Source: Endomicrobium sp. (GTDB lineage: Bacteria; Elusimicrobiota; Endomicrobiia; Endomicrobiales; Endomicrobiaceae). Taken from it: DNA of 64,000 bases. The notes beneath the pieces were generated by a model. That model was not told where the DNA came from. It worked only from the letters and a program-made list of their open reading frames with translations, and did no database searches. Position 1 is the stretch's first letter, and each line of letters begins with the position of its first letter. The DNA lies in the NCBI GenBank assembly GCA_031262885.1, contig JAISGV010000003.1, forward strand, positions 186,001 to 250,000. The letters run 5' to 3'. Positions 47,489-56,907 of the stretch are shown here, one piece after another. A program made the position numbers and the translations under genes.

Positions 47489-48016
47489 CTATCTATTAAA
47501 AATATTTTTTCCAAAACTATCTATAGCAACAATTAGAGGCATATTTTTTACTTCAAGTTTATAAATAGCTTCAGGCCCTAAATTCTTAAAAGCGATTAAT
47601 TCTATTTTTTTTACGGTTCTTGCTAATAATGCGGCTATTCCTCCAGTTGCAACAAAGTATAAAGCTTCTTTTTCTTTTATAGAATTAATCACAGTTCTAG
47701 AGCGGTCTCCTTTTCCTATTAAAAATTTAACCCCATTTTTTAATAATTTAGGGGTAAAAAAATCCATCCGTTTTGATGTTGTTGGACCACATGCCCCTAT
47801 AATACTTCCCGGTTTTGCTGGAGTCGGCCCACAATAATAAATAGCAGAATTTAATAGAGCAAATGGTAATTTATGTGGTTCATTACTATCTAAAATTTCT
47901 GTAATTTTTTTGTGAGCAATATCTCTTACAGTATAAATAGTACCACTTAATAATATTTTATCTTTAATTGTTACTAATCCAGGATTTATAATTAAATCTT
48001 TTAAATTTATTTCCAT
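47489..48016 (-). CDS. Fumarate hydratase class I, beta subunit
   Basis: C-terminal domain of the iron-sulphur fumarase. About 175 residues from the ATG at 48016, which overlaps the alpha-subunit stop (TAATG); an in-frame upstream start at 48052 lies inside the alpha gene. Motifs: LSGTIYTVRDIAHKKI, YCGPTPAKPGSIIGACGPTTS, and TGGIAALLARTVKKIEL. It forms the enzyme with the gene immediately upstream. Tartrate dehydratase beta is a close relative. Confidence 0.9.
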   Translation of the reverse strand: MEINLKDLIINPGLVTIKDKILLSGTIYTVRDIAHKKITEILDSNEPHKLPFALLNSAIYYCGPTPAKPGSIIGACGPTTSKRMDFFTPKLLKNGVKFLIGKGDRSRTVINSIKEKEALYFVATGGIAALLARTVKKIELIAFKNLGPEAIYKLEVKNMPLIVAIDSFGKNIFNR

Positions 48017-48861
48017 TATATTATAATAGTTCTTTTTCTGTAAGAATGACATTGGAAATTTACTGCTACAGGGAGTGAAGCTATATGAGTAGGTTTCGTT
48101 TCTATAAAAACAGCTAAAGAAGTAGTTTTTCCTCCTAAGTTCATTGGTCCTATATTCAAATTATTTATAGTATTTAACAATTCTTTTTCTTTTTCATCAT
48201 AAAATTTATTTTTGTTAGAACTACCTATATTACGAAGTAAAGCTTTTAATGATAAAAACGAAACATTAGAAAAACTGCCTCCTATTCCAATTCCTATAAT
48301 TAATGGAGGACAAGAATTTTTGCCTTTATTCTTTATCGAATCTACAATAAAATCTTCTATTTCTTGCCATGATGAAGTTGGATTGAACATTTTTAAAACA
48401 CTAGCATTATCACTTCCTCCACCTTTTGCTAAAAAAGTGATTTTTATTTTATCTCCTGACGTTATACTTATATAAATATTAGCGGGAGTGTTATCATTAG
48501 AATTTTTTCTAATTATAGGATCTAGCACAATGGATTTGCGCAAATAATTTTTTGTATATCCTAACGCTGTTCCTCTATTAATAGCTTCATAGATGCTATC
48601 GCGTCCTTCAATATAAACTTCTTTACCTATTTCTAAAAAAAAATTTGCAGATCCTGTATCTTGACACAACGGTATTTTATCATTTAAAGCTATATTAGCA
48701 TTTTCAATAATATCAGATAGTATTCCTTTTGCGATATTATTACTTTCAAAGATAAAATTTTGTTTTAAATGCTCTAATACATCGTTAGGAAGTTTAAAAT
48801 TTGCTTCATTGCATAATAGTTCTGCTGCTTTTGTAATTATCTTAGTTTGGATTTTTCGCAC
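48016..48861 (-). CDS. Fumarate hydratase class I, alpha subunit
   Basis: Iron-sulphur domain that interconverts fumarate and malate. 281 residues, GTG start overlapping the end of the malic enzyme by 20 bp; AAGGGA lies upstream. Cluster and substrate motifs: IPLCQDTGSANFFLEIG, GGGSDNASVLKMFNP, SCPPLIIGIGIGGSFSNVS, and NLGGKTTSLAVFIETKP. Oxygen-sensitive two-subunit fumarases are typical of anaerobes. With malic enzyme next door it links malate to pyruvate and fumarate. Confidence 0.92.
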   Translation of the reverse strand: MRKIQTKIITKAAELLCNEANFKLPNDVLEHLKQNFIFESNNIAKGILSDIIENANIALNDKIPLCQDTGSANFFLEIGKEVYIEGRDSIYEAINRGTALGYTKNYLRKSIVLDPIIRKNSNDNTPANIYISITSGDKIKITFLAKGGGSDNASVLKMFNPTSSWQEIEDFIVDSIKNKGKNSCPPLIIGIGIGGSFSNVSFLSLKALLRNIGSSNKNKFYDEKEKELLNTINNLNIGPMNLGGKTTSLAVFIETKPTHIASLPVAVNFQCHSYRKRTIII

Positions 48862-50176
48862 TTTTTTTTATATGTCCCTTCTTCATCATAGTTTCAGTTA
48901 TTGCCCTACTTCTTTCTATTATTAATTTTGCATTATTAAAAAGTTCATCATAACTTAATTTTTTATCAGCAACTTTTTCTCTTATAGCTTTAACTCCTAT
49001 AGAAGCAGCTAACCTTGGAACAACAATTAAATCATCCATGTTTGGTAAAATTTTTTTGGGATTAATTTTATTATCAGGAATACAGGAAGCAAGAGCTAAA
49101 GCTGCTTCTATACACATAGAATCAGTTATAGAATGAGCTCTTACATCTAACACTCCTCTAAATACCCCAGGAAATCCTAATGAGTTATTAACCTGATTAT
49201 CAAAATCGCTTCTTCCAGTTGCTACCACAGCTGCACCTTCCTCTTTTGCTAGCCAAGGCCAAATTTCTGGTATAGGATTAGCACAGGCAAAAATTATAGG
49301 ATCTTTAGACATATACCTAATCCACTCCTTTTTAATAATATTAGGTCCAGGGGTAGATAAAGCGATTAAAACATCAGCATTTTTCATGGCTTCTTTGATT
49401 CCACCTTGTAAATTATTAATATTAGTTAAATTAGCTAATCGTTTTTTTTCATAGTGTTGAGTTTGCATTCTAGTATCACATTTACTAATTATTCCTTTGG
49501 AATCCACTACAATCATTTTAGCAAGATCAGCTCCATAAATTGCTAATAGTTTTGATATACATATATTGGCTGAACCTGCGCCTATCATTGCTATTTTAAC
49601 TTCATTTATTTTTTTATTAACAATTTTTAAGGCATTTATAAGCCCTGCTAAAGTGACAATGGCTGTACCCTGTTGATCATCATGCCATACTGGAATGGAA
49701 CATTCTTTTTTTAATCTGTTAAGTACTGTAAAACATTTAGGTTGTTCTATATCTTCTAAATTAATACCTCCAAAAGAAGGTTGTAACGTTTTTGTTGTTT
49801 GTATTATTTCGTCCTCAGATTTTATTTCTAAACATATCGGATATGCGTCTACACCTCCCAAATACTTATATAATAAAGCTTTACCTTCCATTACAGGCAA
49901 ACTTGCCTCTGCGCCTATATTCCCAAGTCCTAAAACTCTAGAACCATCACTTACAATTGCTATACTATTCCATTTGTTAGTGTATTCATATACAAGTTCA
50001 GGATTTTTATAGATATCCATACATACAGAAGCTACTCCTGGACTGTACCAAATAGCAAAATCTGTAAAATCTTTTATTCTACATTTTGGTATAATTTCTA
50101 TTTTGCCCTTGTAAAATGGATGTAATTTTCTTGAAATTTCAAGAGGTTTATTTACATCTTTCATATTTTTTTTCAT
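48842..50176 (-). CDS. Malic enzyme, short NAD(P)-dependent type
   Basis: Oxidative decarboxylation of malate to pyruvate. 444 residues, the short bacterial form without the phosphotransacetylase-like tail. DFAIWYSPGVASVCMDI and VSDGSRVLGLGNIGAEASLPVMEGKALLYKYLGGVDAYPI (metal and substrate) are visible, with HDDQQGTAIVTLAGLINALK and the nucleotide motif MIGAGSANICISKLL. Coenzyme preference cannot be read with certainty. Clustered with fumarase. Confidence 0.94.
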   Translation of the reverse strand: MKKNMKDVNKPLEISRKLHPFYKGKIEIIPKCRIKDFTDFAIWYSPGVASVCMDIYKNPELVYEYTNKWNSIAIVSDGSRVLGLGNIGAEASLPVMEGKALLYKYLGGVDAYPICLEIKSEDEIIQTTKTLQPSFGGINLEDIEQPKCFTVLNRLKKECSIPVWHDDQQGTAIVTLAGLINALKIVNKKINEVKIAMIGAGSANICISKLLAIYGADLAKMIVVDSKGIISKCDTRMQTQHYEKKRLANLTNINNLQGGIKEAMKNADVLIALSTPGPNIIKKEWIRYMSKDPIIFACANPIPEIWPWLAKEEGAAVVATGRSDFDNQVNNSLGFPGVFRGVLDVRAHSITDSMCIEAALALASCIPDNKINPKKILPNMDDLIVVPRLAASIGVKAIREKVADKKLSYDELFNNAKLIIERSRAITETMMKKGHIKKSAKNPN

Positions 50177-50252
50177 TTAGTTCCTATATTGCTATATATA
50201 TTTTAACCACTTGTACAATGTAATTGTAGCATATTATTATTACGTATAAAAA

Positions 50253-50325
50253 TGCTGAGGGACAGAATCGAACTGTCGACACCAGGTTTTTCAGACCTGT
50301 GCTCTACCAACTGAGCTACCTCAGC
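50253..50325 (-). tRNA. tRNA-Phe (anticodon GAA)
   Basis: 73-nt cloverleaf on the minus strand. Acceptor GCTGAGG/CCTCAGC, D-stem GCTC/GAGC, anticodon stem CAGGT/ACCTG with loop CTGAAAA (GAA), T-arm GACAG-TTCGATT-CTGTC, discriminator A. No CCA encoded. Lies in the 182-bp gap between the YtxH-like gene and malic enzyme; no separate promoter is clear. Confidence 0.95.
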
Positions 50326-50358
50326 AATAATTACTAAAAATTTAACTTAACTTTTTTG

Positions 50359-50583
50359 TTACTTTTTTTGTTCAATGCAAATATCTTTCTTGTGTATTTT
50401 GTCTTCAGTTTTTTTTAAGTCTTGTTTAAGTTTATTAATTGCGCTTACGATTTCTCCGCCTAATTTTTTAACATCGTTTCTTGTTTCATTTCCTGACTTA
50501 GGCGCACATAACAACCCAAAAATACTCCCAAAAACTCCTCCTAAAATAAAAGCTAAGAACGTATTTTTTAAATCATTACTCAT
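50359..50583 (-). CDS. YtxH-like small membrane-anchored protein
   Basis: 74 residues. An N-terminal glycine-rich membrane segment (FLAFILGGVFGSIFGLLCAP followed by KSGNETR) and a charged C-terminal helix (coiled-coil-like). This glycine-rich helix with APxSGxExR is typical of the YtxH/general-stress small protein family, whose function is poorly known. Its ATG overlaps the stop of the preceding small membrane gene. Confidence 0.75.
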   Translation of the reverse strand: MSNDLKNTFLAFILGGVFGSIFGLLCAPKSGNETRNDVKKLGGEIVSAINKLKQDLKKTEDKIHKKDICIEQKK

Positions 50584-50888
50584 TATTCACTATGACCTCT
50601 TTCATCTGATTGTTTAGTTTTAGATAAACAATTAATAATCTTGTAAAATAAATACAACACTGGAAGCATAAAGTATAAAAATTTTATATTTCTAATACAA
50701 AATAATTCTGTTACATTATTATAAAATTTTGGAACTTTATTTAATTTAAACATAATATTATTAACTTTATTAATAATGTTACTGCTTTTTCTTATTAAAT
50801 AAACAAAAAAACAAGTTATTAAAAATACTGTAATAATAATTATTAAAAATATTACTAATAATAAATAATAAATATATCTTAAATACAC
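50583..50888 (-). CDS. Small hypothetical membrane protein
   Basis: 101 residues, not recognised with confidence. One long N-terminal membrane span (about residues 5-32), then a short basic segment (NIINKVNNIMFKLNKVP), a second hydrophobic stretch (FLYFMLPVLYLFYKII) and a hydrophilic tail. The layout and the YtxH-like partner resemble the DUF948 (YtxG)-YtxH pair of other bacteria, but this is inference from arrangement only. The genes sit downstream of murG, where murC/murB are expected in a complete dcw cluster. Confidence 0.6.
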   Translation of the reverse strand: MYLRYIYYLLLVIFLIIIITVFLITCFFVYLIRKSSNIINKVNNIMFKLNKVPKFYNNVTELFCIRNIKFLYFMLPVLYLFYKIINCLSKTKQSDERGHSE

Positions 50889-50926
50889 GTATTTCTATTC
50901 TAGCAAAAAAAACAAAAAGAAAAAAA

Positions 50927-52018
50927 TTATAAACAACAAATATAATTCAATTCTTTTATTATTTCTTCAGCTATTAATTCCTGAGCAAAACTTTTTGAAT
51001 ATATTGTTTTTTTTCTGTTAGAATCTTCTTTTATTATAGAAAATAATATATTAATCAATTTTTTTTTTGTTATATCATTTTCTTCTATAATTTTCCTATA
51101 ATCATTTTCTATTGCTTTAGCATTCCAATATTGATGGTTATCAGTTGCTTTTGAATAAGGTATTAAGATTGCTGCTTTTTCTAAAGCATTCATTTCAAAG
51201 ATAGTACTAGCTCCTGAACGACATATTATAATATTACTAATTGTATATGCATCTTCAATATTATGAATATATTGAAAAACTTTGTAATTTGAAACGTTTT
51301 TAGTTTTTCTTTTTATTGAGAAAAAATCTTTGTTTAATCCAGTTATATGTAATACTTGAAGTTTATTATTAACAGATAACTCTATCAAAGAATTAAATAT
51401 AATTTGATTAAGTGAAATAAAACCTAGACTGCCTCCTACTACTAAAACTATTGGTATTCTGTTATTAAATCCAAATTTTTGGAAGGATGTTATTCTTGAT
51501 ACCAAAAAAATTTCTTTTCTTATAGGGCAACCAGAAAAAAAAGCATTATTAATATATTTCTTTGATTGTTTGAAACTTATAAATGTTTTATTTACTATTT
51601 TACTTAGTAGTATGTTTGCTTTTCCTGGTATTACATTTTGTTCATGTATGAATGTTATTTTTTTTAATATTTTTGCTGCAATAATAATTGGGACAGTAAT
51701 ATATCCTCCCATTCCTATAACAATAATTGGATCAATTTTTTTAATTTTTATTAATGCTTTTATTAAATTTAAACAGAATGTAAATAAGAACTTTAAGAAC
51801 TTAATGCTAAATTTTTTTGGCATACCTGACATATTAAATTTGATATATTTAAAATTGCTATTATTCAAAATTTCCATAGATATAGTGTTATCAACTATGA
51901 AAAAAGTAATATCATAACCATGTTTTTCTAACTCTCTTGCTAAAGCTATTCCAGGATAAACATGTCCTCCACTGCCACTAGAAGCTATAATTAATTTTTT
52001 GTAATTATTTTTTTTCAT
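50927..52018 (-). CDS. murG: UDP-N-acetylglucosamine-N-acetylmuramyl-pentapeptide transferase MurG
   Basis: Makes lipid II at the inner membrane. 363 residues. The donor loop SSGSGGHVYPGIALAREL at the N-terminus, GMGGYITVPIIIAAKIL, HEQNVIPGKANILLSK, VLVVGGSLGFISLNQIIFN, and the late ICRSGASTIFEMNALEKAAIL are family motifs. It overlaps the end of ftsW by 14 bp. In the standard dcw order murC would follow; here two small membrane genes follow instead. Confidence 0.96.
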   Translation of the reverse strand: MKKNNYKKLIIASSGSGGHVYPGIALARELEKHGYDITFFIVDNTISMEILNNSNFKYIKFNMSGMPKKFSIKFLKFLFTFCLNLIKALIKIKKIDPIIVIGMGGYITVPIIIAAKILKKITFIHEQNVIPGKANILLSKIVNKTFISFKQSKKYINNAFFSGCPIRKEIFLVSRITSFQKFGFNNRIPIVLVVGGSLGFISLNQIIFNSLIELSVNNKLQVLHITGLNKDFFSIKRKTKNVSNYKVFQYIHNIEDAYTISNIIICRSGASTIFEMNALEKAAILIPYSKATDNHQYWNAKAIENDYRKIIEENDITKKKLINILFSIIKEDSNRKKTIYSKSFAQELIAEEIIKELNYICCL

Positions 52019-53135
52019 ACTGTGATAAATTTATTAGTATTCCAGCAGAAATCATATTTATAATTAAAGCGGTTCCTCCTGAAGATATGAATGGTAAAGG
52101 TAAGCCTTTTGTAGGAAATATTCCTGTTGTAACTGCCATATTTATAAAAGCTTGAAAAACAATTAAAAATGTTATTCCTAAACATAAAAAACTAGAAAAG
52201 ACGTCTGGCATTGTTTTACTCATCTTCATACCTTTAAAAAATAAATATAAAAAAAACAAACTCACTATAGAAGTTCCTAATAATCCCAATTCTTCACCTA
52301 TTATTGGAAAAATAAAATCGCTATGAGCTTCAGGTAAATACATAATTTTTATTAAACTTTTTCCTAAACCTTTTCCAAACAGTCCTCCAGACCCAAAAGC
52401 ATTTAAAGATTGTTTAATTTGATAAGATGATGCATTTATATTTAAAAGTGAAGATATGTAATCTTTTAATCTAATTAATCTATATGGTTTTCTAAAGATT
52501 TCTTCGATTATAAATAAAACCAAAGCAATGATAATCATTAATATAGTATTAATCTTAATTTCTGCGCAGAATAACATTGCAAAACATACTGTTACTATTA
52601 AAATAGGAGTACCTAAATCTGGTTCTAACATAATTGGTAAAATCATAAGTAATATAATTATAGTCGGGGCTATTAATCCCTTATATTTTTTTATTATGTT
52701 TTTTTTTCTAGAAATAAATTCAGATAAAGTTATAATTACAGATAATTTAGAAAATTCTGATGGTTGTATACTAAAACCTTTAATATTAATCCATCTTTTT
52801 GCTCCTAGTTTGGAAGTACCTATAAATAGAACTAAAATAACACTAATTAGTGTTACAAAGTAAATTATTTTTGAATTCTTTTTATAAAATTTATAATTTA
52901 TTAGGAATCCAGTTATAAACATTATTATTAATCCAACTATAACCCATAATGATTGTTTAATTATTAATTTATACGGTTTTGACCATCTGATGTCAGCCAT
53001 TATTACACTAGATGAAAATACCATAATTAAACCAAATAAGATACAAGATATTAACATCATTATTAAAGTAAAATCAAATTTTTTAAAATTTATTTTAATT
53101 ATTTTTTTTCTTGCAATATTTTTCATAAAAATCAT
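52005..53135 (-). CDS. ftsW: Peptidoglycan glycosyltransferase FtsW
   Basis: SEDS-family integral membrane polymerase at the septum. 376 residues, ~10 helices. SEDS hallmarks: VFSSSVIMADIRW, GAKRWINIKGFSIQPSEFSK, EPDLGTPILIV, LPEAHSDFIFPIIGEELG, and GIFPTKGLPLPFISSGGTALI. Murine-cluster position between murD and murG favours FtsW over RodA. First ATG overlaps the end of murD by ~40 bp; Met4 is an alternative start. Confidence 0.95.
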   Translation of the reverse strand: MIFMKNIARKKIIKINFKKFDFTLIMMLISCILFGLIMVFSSSVIMADIRWSKPYKLIIKQSLWVIVGLIIMFITGFLINYKFYKKNSKIIYFVTLISVILVLFIGTSKLGAKRWINIKGFSIQPSEFSKLSVIITLSEFISRKKNIIKKYKGLIAPTIIILLMILPIMLEPDLGTPILIVTVCFAMLFCAEIKINTILMIIIALVLFIIEEIFRKPYRLIRLKDYISSLLNINASSYQIKQSLNAFGSGGLFGKGLGKSLIKIMYLPEAHSDFIFPIIGEELGLLGTSIVSLFFLYLFFKGMKMSKTMPDVFSSFLCLGITFLIVFQAFINMAVTTGIFPTKGLPLPFISSGGTALIINMISAGILINLSQYEKK

Positions 53136-54450
53136 TTATTATTTTCTTGAATAATTTGCCTCTTTCTTCAAAATTTTTAAATTGATCAAATGAAGCACAT
53201 GCAGGTGAAAATAAAACAATATCTCCTTTAATAGCTATATTAATTATCGATCTTAAAGCATTTTTTAAATTACCACTATTTGTTATTGGAAGATTTTTTA
53301 GATCTTTTTTTATTTTATTTGTAGCCTCTCCTATTAAGAAAACATGTTTTACTTTCTTTTTTATTATTTTTCTTAATGTTATATATGAAATACCTTTATC
53401 TTGTCCTCCCATTATTAAAATAATATTATTATTGAATGCGTCAATAGCTGTTTTAGTTGAAGCAATATTAGTAGATTTGGAATCATTATAATAAGATACT
53501 CCATTTATATTTTTTACAAATTCTATTCTATGTTGAATTCCCTTATATTTTGAAATTACTTTTTCTATTATTTTAATTTTTATTCCTATTATGTAAGTAG
53601 CTAATACTGCGGCTAAAATATTTTCTATATTATGTTTCCCTATAATATTAATTTTGGGTTTTAATATTACACATTTGCTATCAATATTTATCAATATATT
53701 CCCATTGTCGTAATATACTCCATTGTTTATCGTTTTACTCCTACTAAAAAAAAATATTTTGGAATTTATATCTTTTGCGATAGTTTTACAAATAAAACTA
53801 TCGTAATTTATTATTGCAAAATCGTTATTATTTTGGTTAATAAATATATTTTTTTTAGCTTTTATATATAACTCCATTGTTTTATGATGTATAATATGAT
53901 CCGGAGTAATATTTAACAATATTCCTATATCTGGTTTAAAATTAGGACTATCTTCAAGTTGATAACTAGACATTTCAAGTACTATAATAGTATCTTTAGT
54001 TATCTTAGATACTTTTTTTGATAATGGAAATCCAAAATTACCTGCAATAATAGTATTTTTATAATGTTCTTTTATAATTTTGTATATTAGTTCCGTGGTT
54101 GTACTTTTACCGTTAGTTCCTGTAATTGCTATTATTTTATTATGTTTAAATTGTTTATTCATTATAAGAATTGAAAATTCAATTTCGCTAATTACAGGAA
54201 TATTCCTTTTAATAGCTTCTTGTAAAATAGGAATATTCTTTTCAATTCCTGGACTCTTTATAATAAAATCCGATTCTAAAATCTTTTTTGAATGTATACC
54301 TACTTCAGTTTTAATATTTCCGCTTATAAAAACGTTGGCTTTTCTTTTGTCAATGTCACTTATAAATACATCATAGCCTACTTTAGCAGCAAGTTTTGCC
54401 GCTGCTATCCCGCTTTTTCCAATGCCTAAAATACTTACTTTTTTTGTCAT
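53095..54450 (-). CDS. murD: UDP-N-acetylmuramoylalanine-D-glutamate ligase MurD
   Basis: Adds D-glutamate to UDP-MurNAc-L-Ala. 451 residues. Nucleotide-binding start KVSILGIGKSGIAAAKLA, ATP motif AITGTNGKSTTTELIYKI, EMSSYQLEDSP, NITPDHIIHHKTMELYI, and YYNDSKSTNIASTKTAID. It overlaps mraY at one base (ATG within the preceding stop) and ftsW at its 3' end, so it is tightly coupled. Confidence 0.97.
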   Translation of the reverse strand: MTKKVSILGIGKSGIAAAKLAAKVGYDVFISDIDKRKANVFISGNIKTEVGIHSKKILESDFIIKSPGIEKNIPILQEAIKRNIPVISEIEFSILIMNKQFKHNKIIAITGTNGKSTTTELIYKIIKEHYKNTIIAGNFGFPLSKKVSKITKDTIIVLEMSSYQLEDSPNFKPDIGILLNITPDHIIHHKTMELYIKAKKNIFINQNNNDFAIINYDSFICKTIAKDINSKIFFFSRSKTINNGVYYDNGNILINIDSKCVILKPKINIIGKHNIENILAAVLATYIIGIKIKIIEKVISKYKGIQHRIEFVKNINGVSYYNDSKSTNIASTKTAIDAFNNNIILIMGGQDKGISYITLRKIIKKKVKHVFLIGEATNKIKKDLKNLPITNSGNLKNALRSIINIAIKGDIVLFSPACASFDQFKNFEERGKLFKKIINDFYEKYCKKKNN

Positions 54451-55487
54451 TATATGACCTTATAAAAAATAGATAATATAGAAAATATTGATAAAATTAT
54501 AGTTAATATCCAAAATCTTATTGTAATTTTAATTTCATTAATACCTAATATTTCAAAATGATGATGTATAGGAGTCATTTTGAATATTCTTTTATTATAT
54601 TTTTTATAATAGTATATTTGAATGATTACAGAGACTGCTTCAATTACAAATACCCCTCCCAATAATAATAAAATTAATTCTTGTTTTATAAGTATAGCAG
54701 TTAAGCCTAATATTCCTCCTAAAAATAAACTTCCGCTATCTCCCATAAATATTTCTGCAGGATAAATGTTATACCATAAAAATCCTAACCCTGATCCAAC
54801 TATTGACATAAGAAAAATAGAAATTTCTTCGGATCCTTGTATAGGAATAATATTAATTAATTTTGCTATATTTCTATTACTAGCCAAATAAGCTAATATA
54901 GCTAATACTATACTAACAATTATAGTGTTCCCTATAGCTAAACCATCAAGTCCATCTGTTAAGTTTACTGCATTTGAACTACCAATAATTATTAAAATTA
55001 ATAGTATTGGATACATATAACTAAGATTTATATTAAAATTTTTTAAAAATGGAATTCTTATTAAATTTGCAAAATTTGGGTTTGGAGGTGCATAATTTAA
55101 ATAAATGGTTATGAATAGTGCAAATATTAGTTGGATCGTTATTTTACAGATAATTGTCAAACCTTTTTTATCCTTTGTAAGTTTTAAATAATCATCATAT
55201 ATTCCTAATAATCCTAACCATAAGATACAACTCAATAAACATATAGTGAATCTATTTTTGAGTTTTAACCATAATAAGGAATTTATAATTAATGAACATA
55301 ACATAATAACTCCTCCCATAGTAGGAGTATTTTTTTTTTTGAAATGAGTTATTGGACCATAAGTTCTTATATTTTGTTTTATTTTTAAAATTACTAATTT
55401 CTTAATGAAAAACGGATAAAGAATAAAACAAAACAAAAAACTTGTTATAAAAGAACCAAAAAATCTTAACATTAAATATTTATACAT
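54450..55487 (-). CDS. mraY: Phospho-N-acetylmuramoyl-pentapeptide transferase MraY
   Basis: Makes lipid I in the inner membrane. 345 residues, ten helices. KKNTPTMGGVIMLC near the N-terminus, GIYDDYLKLTKDKKGL, NLTDGLDGLAIGNTII (metal-binding DGLDG), GDSGSLFLGGIL, and the C-terminal PIHHHFEILGI. All typical. Between murF and murD as in standard dcw clusters. Confidence 0.97.
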   Translation of the reverse strand: MYKYLMLRFFGSFITSFLFCFILYPFFIKKLVILKIKQNIRTYGPITHFKKKNTPTMGGVIMLCSLIINSLLWLKLKNRFTICLLSCILWLGLLGIYDDYLKLTKDKKGLTIICKITIQLIFALFITIYLNYAPPNPNFANLIRIPFLKNFNINLSYMYPILLILIIIGSSNAVNLTDGLDGLAIGNTIIVSIVLAILAYLASNRNIAKLINIIPIQGSEEISIFLMSIVGSGLGFLWYNIYPAEIFMGDSGSLFLGGILGLTAILIKQELILLLLGGVFVIEAVSVIIQIYYYKKYNKRIFKMTPIHHHFEILGINEIKITIRFWILTIILSIFSILSIFYKVI

Positions 55488-55499
55488 ATTATTTTATAT

Positions 55500-56891
55500 T
55501 CATTGCTTATTAATAAAACAAAAAAAATTTTTACATATTTTTTCTAAATTCATACTTCTTGAGGCTTTAAATAAGAATACTGAATTATTATCTAATGGCG
55601 TTTGTATTAATTTTTTAAAAAGCATAATTTCGTCAGTACAATAAAAAGTACGTTTTTCGTTTAATTTATTTTTAATATAAATTGCCATTTTACCTATCAA
55701 ATAAATAAATCTAATGGGTTTATTTTTAATAAAATCTCCAATATCATTATGATACATTATTGAATGTATTCCTAATTCATTCATATCTCCTATAACAAGA
55801 TTTATATTTTTCCCTTTGTAATGTTCTAAAACAGCTTCAATAGATTTTTTTAATGAAATAGGATTCGAATTATAAGAGTCATTAATTAAAACAATTCCTT
55901 TATTAGTAAAAATATTTTCCATTCTCATCATAATAGGTTGAAATTTTTCTATTCCAATTTTTATTTCATATAATGAAAACCCTAACTTTATAGCACAAGA
56001 TGCAGCAGCTAATGCATTCATTATATTAAATTTCCCTTGTGTGTATATTGTAATCATTATTGAATCAGATTTATAATGTAATCTAAATTCTATTTTATTT
56101 GTATATAGTTTTATATCTTTTGCAGTAACATCTGCTATATTTTTTATTGCAAAAGTAATATCATTACTTTTATGCTGTTTTTTATTAAACCCATATGTAT
56201 ATTTCAAAAATTTATCATCATTATTAATAACAATAAATGAATTATATTTTAACTTTTTAATACTATCAAATAATTGCTTTTTCTCTTTGAAAATTCCATA
56301 ACTGTTTATAAAACTTTTTAAATGGGATAATCCAATATTTGTAATAATGCCAATATTTGGTTTAAGAATTTCAGATAATATTTTTATTTCTCCACATAAG
56401 GAAGTACCTAATTCAAAAATGGCATATTTTATTTTATGATTCATTCTAAATATAGATAATGGTAATCCTATTCTATTATTAAAATTTTGTTTGCTTACTA
56501 TAGTATTATGTTTTCTACTAAGAATTGAAAATAATATTTCTTTTGTAGTTGTTTTACCATTTGAACCTGTTATAGCTATAATTTTAGTTTTATTAAATTT
56601 AGATATATATAATTTTGCAATTTCTCCTAAAGTTTTTAAAGTATCAGTAACAACAAATATTGGCACATTTAATTTATAGAATTTATTGCATATTATAGCT
56701 ATTGCTCCTTTATTTATAGCTTCACTAATAAAAATATGTCCATCATAATTTTTTCCTTTAATTGCAATATATATTTCCCCTTTTTTAATTGTTCTTGAAT
56801 CAATTGAAATACCTTTTATAGGAATTTTGAATTGATTTTTTATTTTTTTTTTCTTAGATACGATATTCGCTATTTCATATAAATACAACAT
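55500..56891 (-). CDS. murF: UDP-N-acetylmuramoyl-tripeptide-D-alanyl-D-alanine ligase MurF
   Basis: Adds D-Ala-D-Ala to complete the pentapeptide. 463 residues. ISIDSRTIKKGEIYIAIKG (N-domain), ATP motif IAITGSNGKTTTKEILFSIL, ELGTSLCGEIKILSEIL, ITNIGLSHLKSF and LINDSYNSNPISLKKSIEAV. 16 bp after murE. Ddl, which would make D-Ala-D-Ala, is not in this window. Confidence 0.96.
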   Translation of the reverse strand: MLYLYEIANIVSKKKKIKNQFKIPIKGISIDSRTIKKGEIYIAIKGKNYDGHIFISEAINKGAIAIICNKFYKLNVPIFVVTDTLKTLGEIAKLYISKFNKTKIIAITGSNGKTTTKEILFSILSRKHNTIVSKQNFNNRIGLPLSIFRMNHKIKYAIFELGTSLCGEIKILSEILKPNIGIITNIGLSHLKSFINSYGIFKEKKQLFDSIKKLKYNSFIVINNDDKFLKYTYGFNKKQHKSNDITFAIKNIADVTAKDIKLYTNKIEFRLHYKSDSIMITIYTQGKFNIMNALAAASCAIKLGFSLYEIKIGIEKFQPIMMRMENIFTNKGIVLINDSYNSNPISLKKSIEAVLEHYKGKNINLVIGDMNELGIHSIMYHNDIGDFIKNKPIRFIYLIGKMAIYIKNKLNEKRTFYCTDEIMLFKKLIQTPLDNNSVFLFKASRSMNLEKICKNFFCFINKQ

Positions 56892-56907
56892 TAATAATAC
56901 TTTATCC

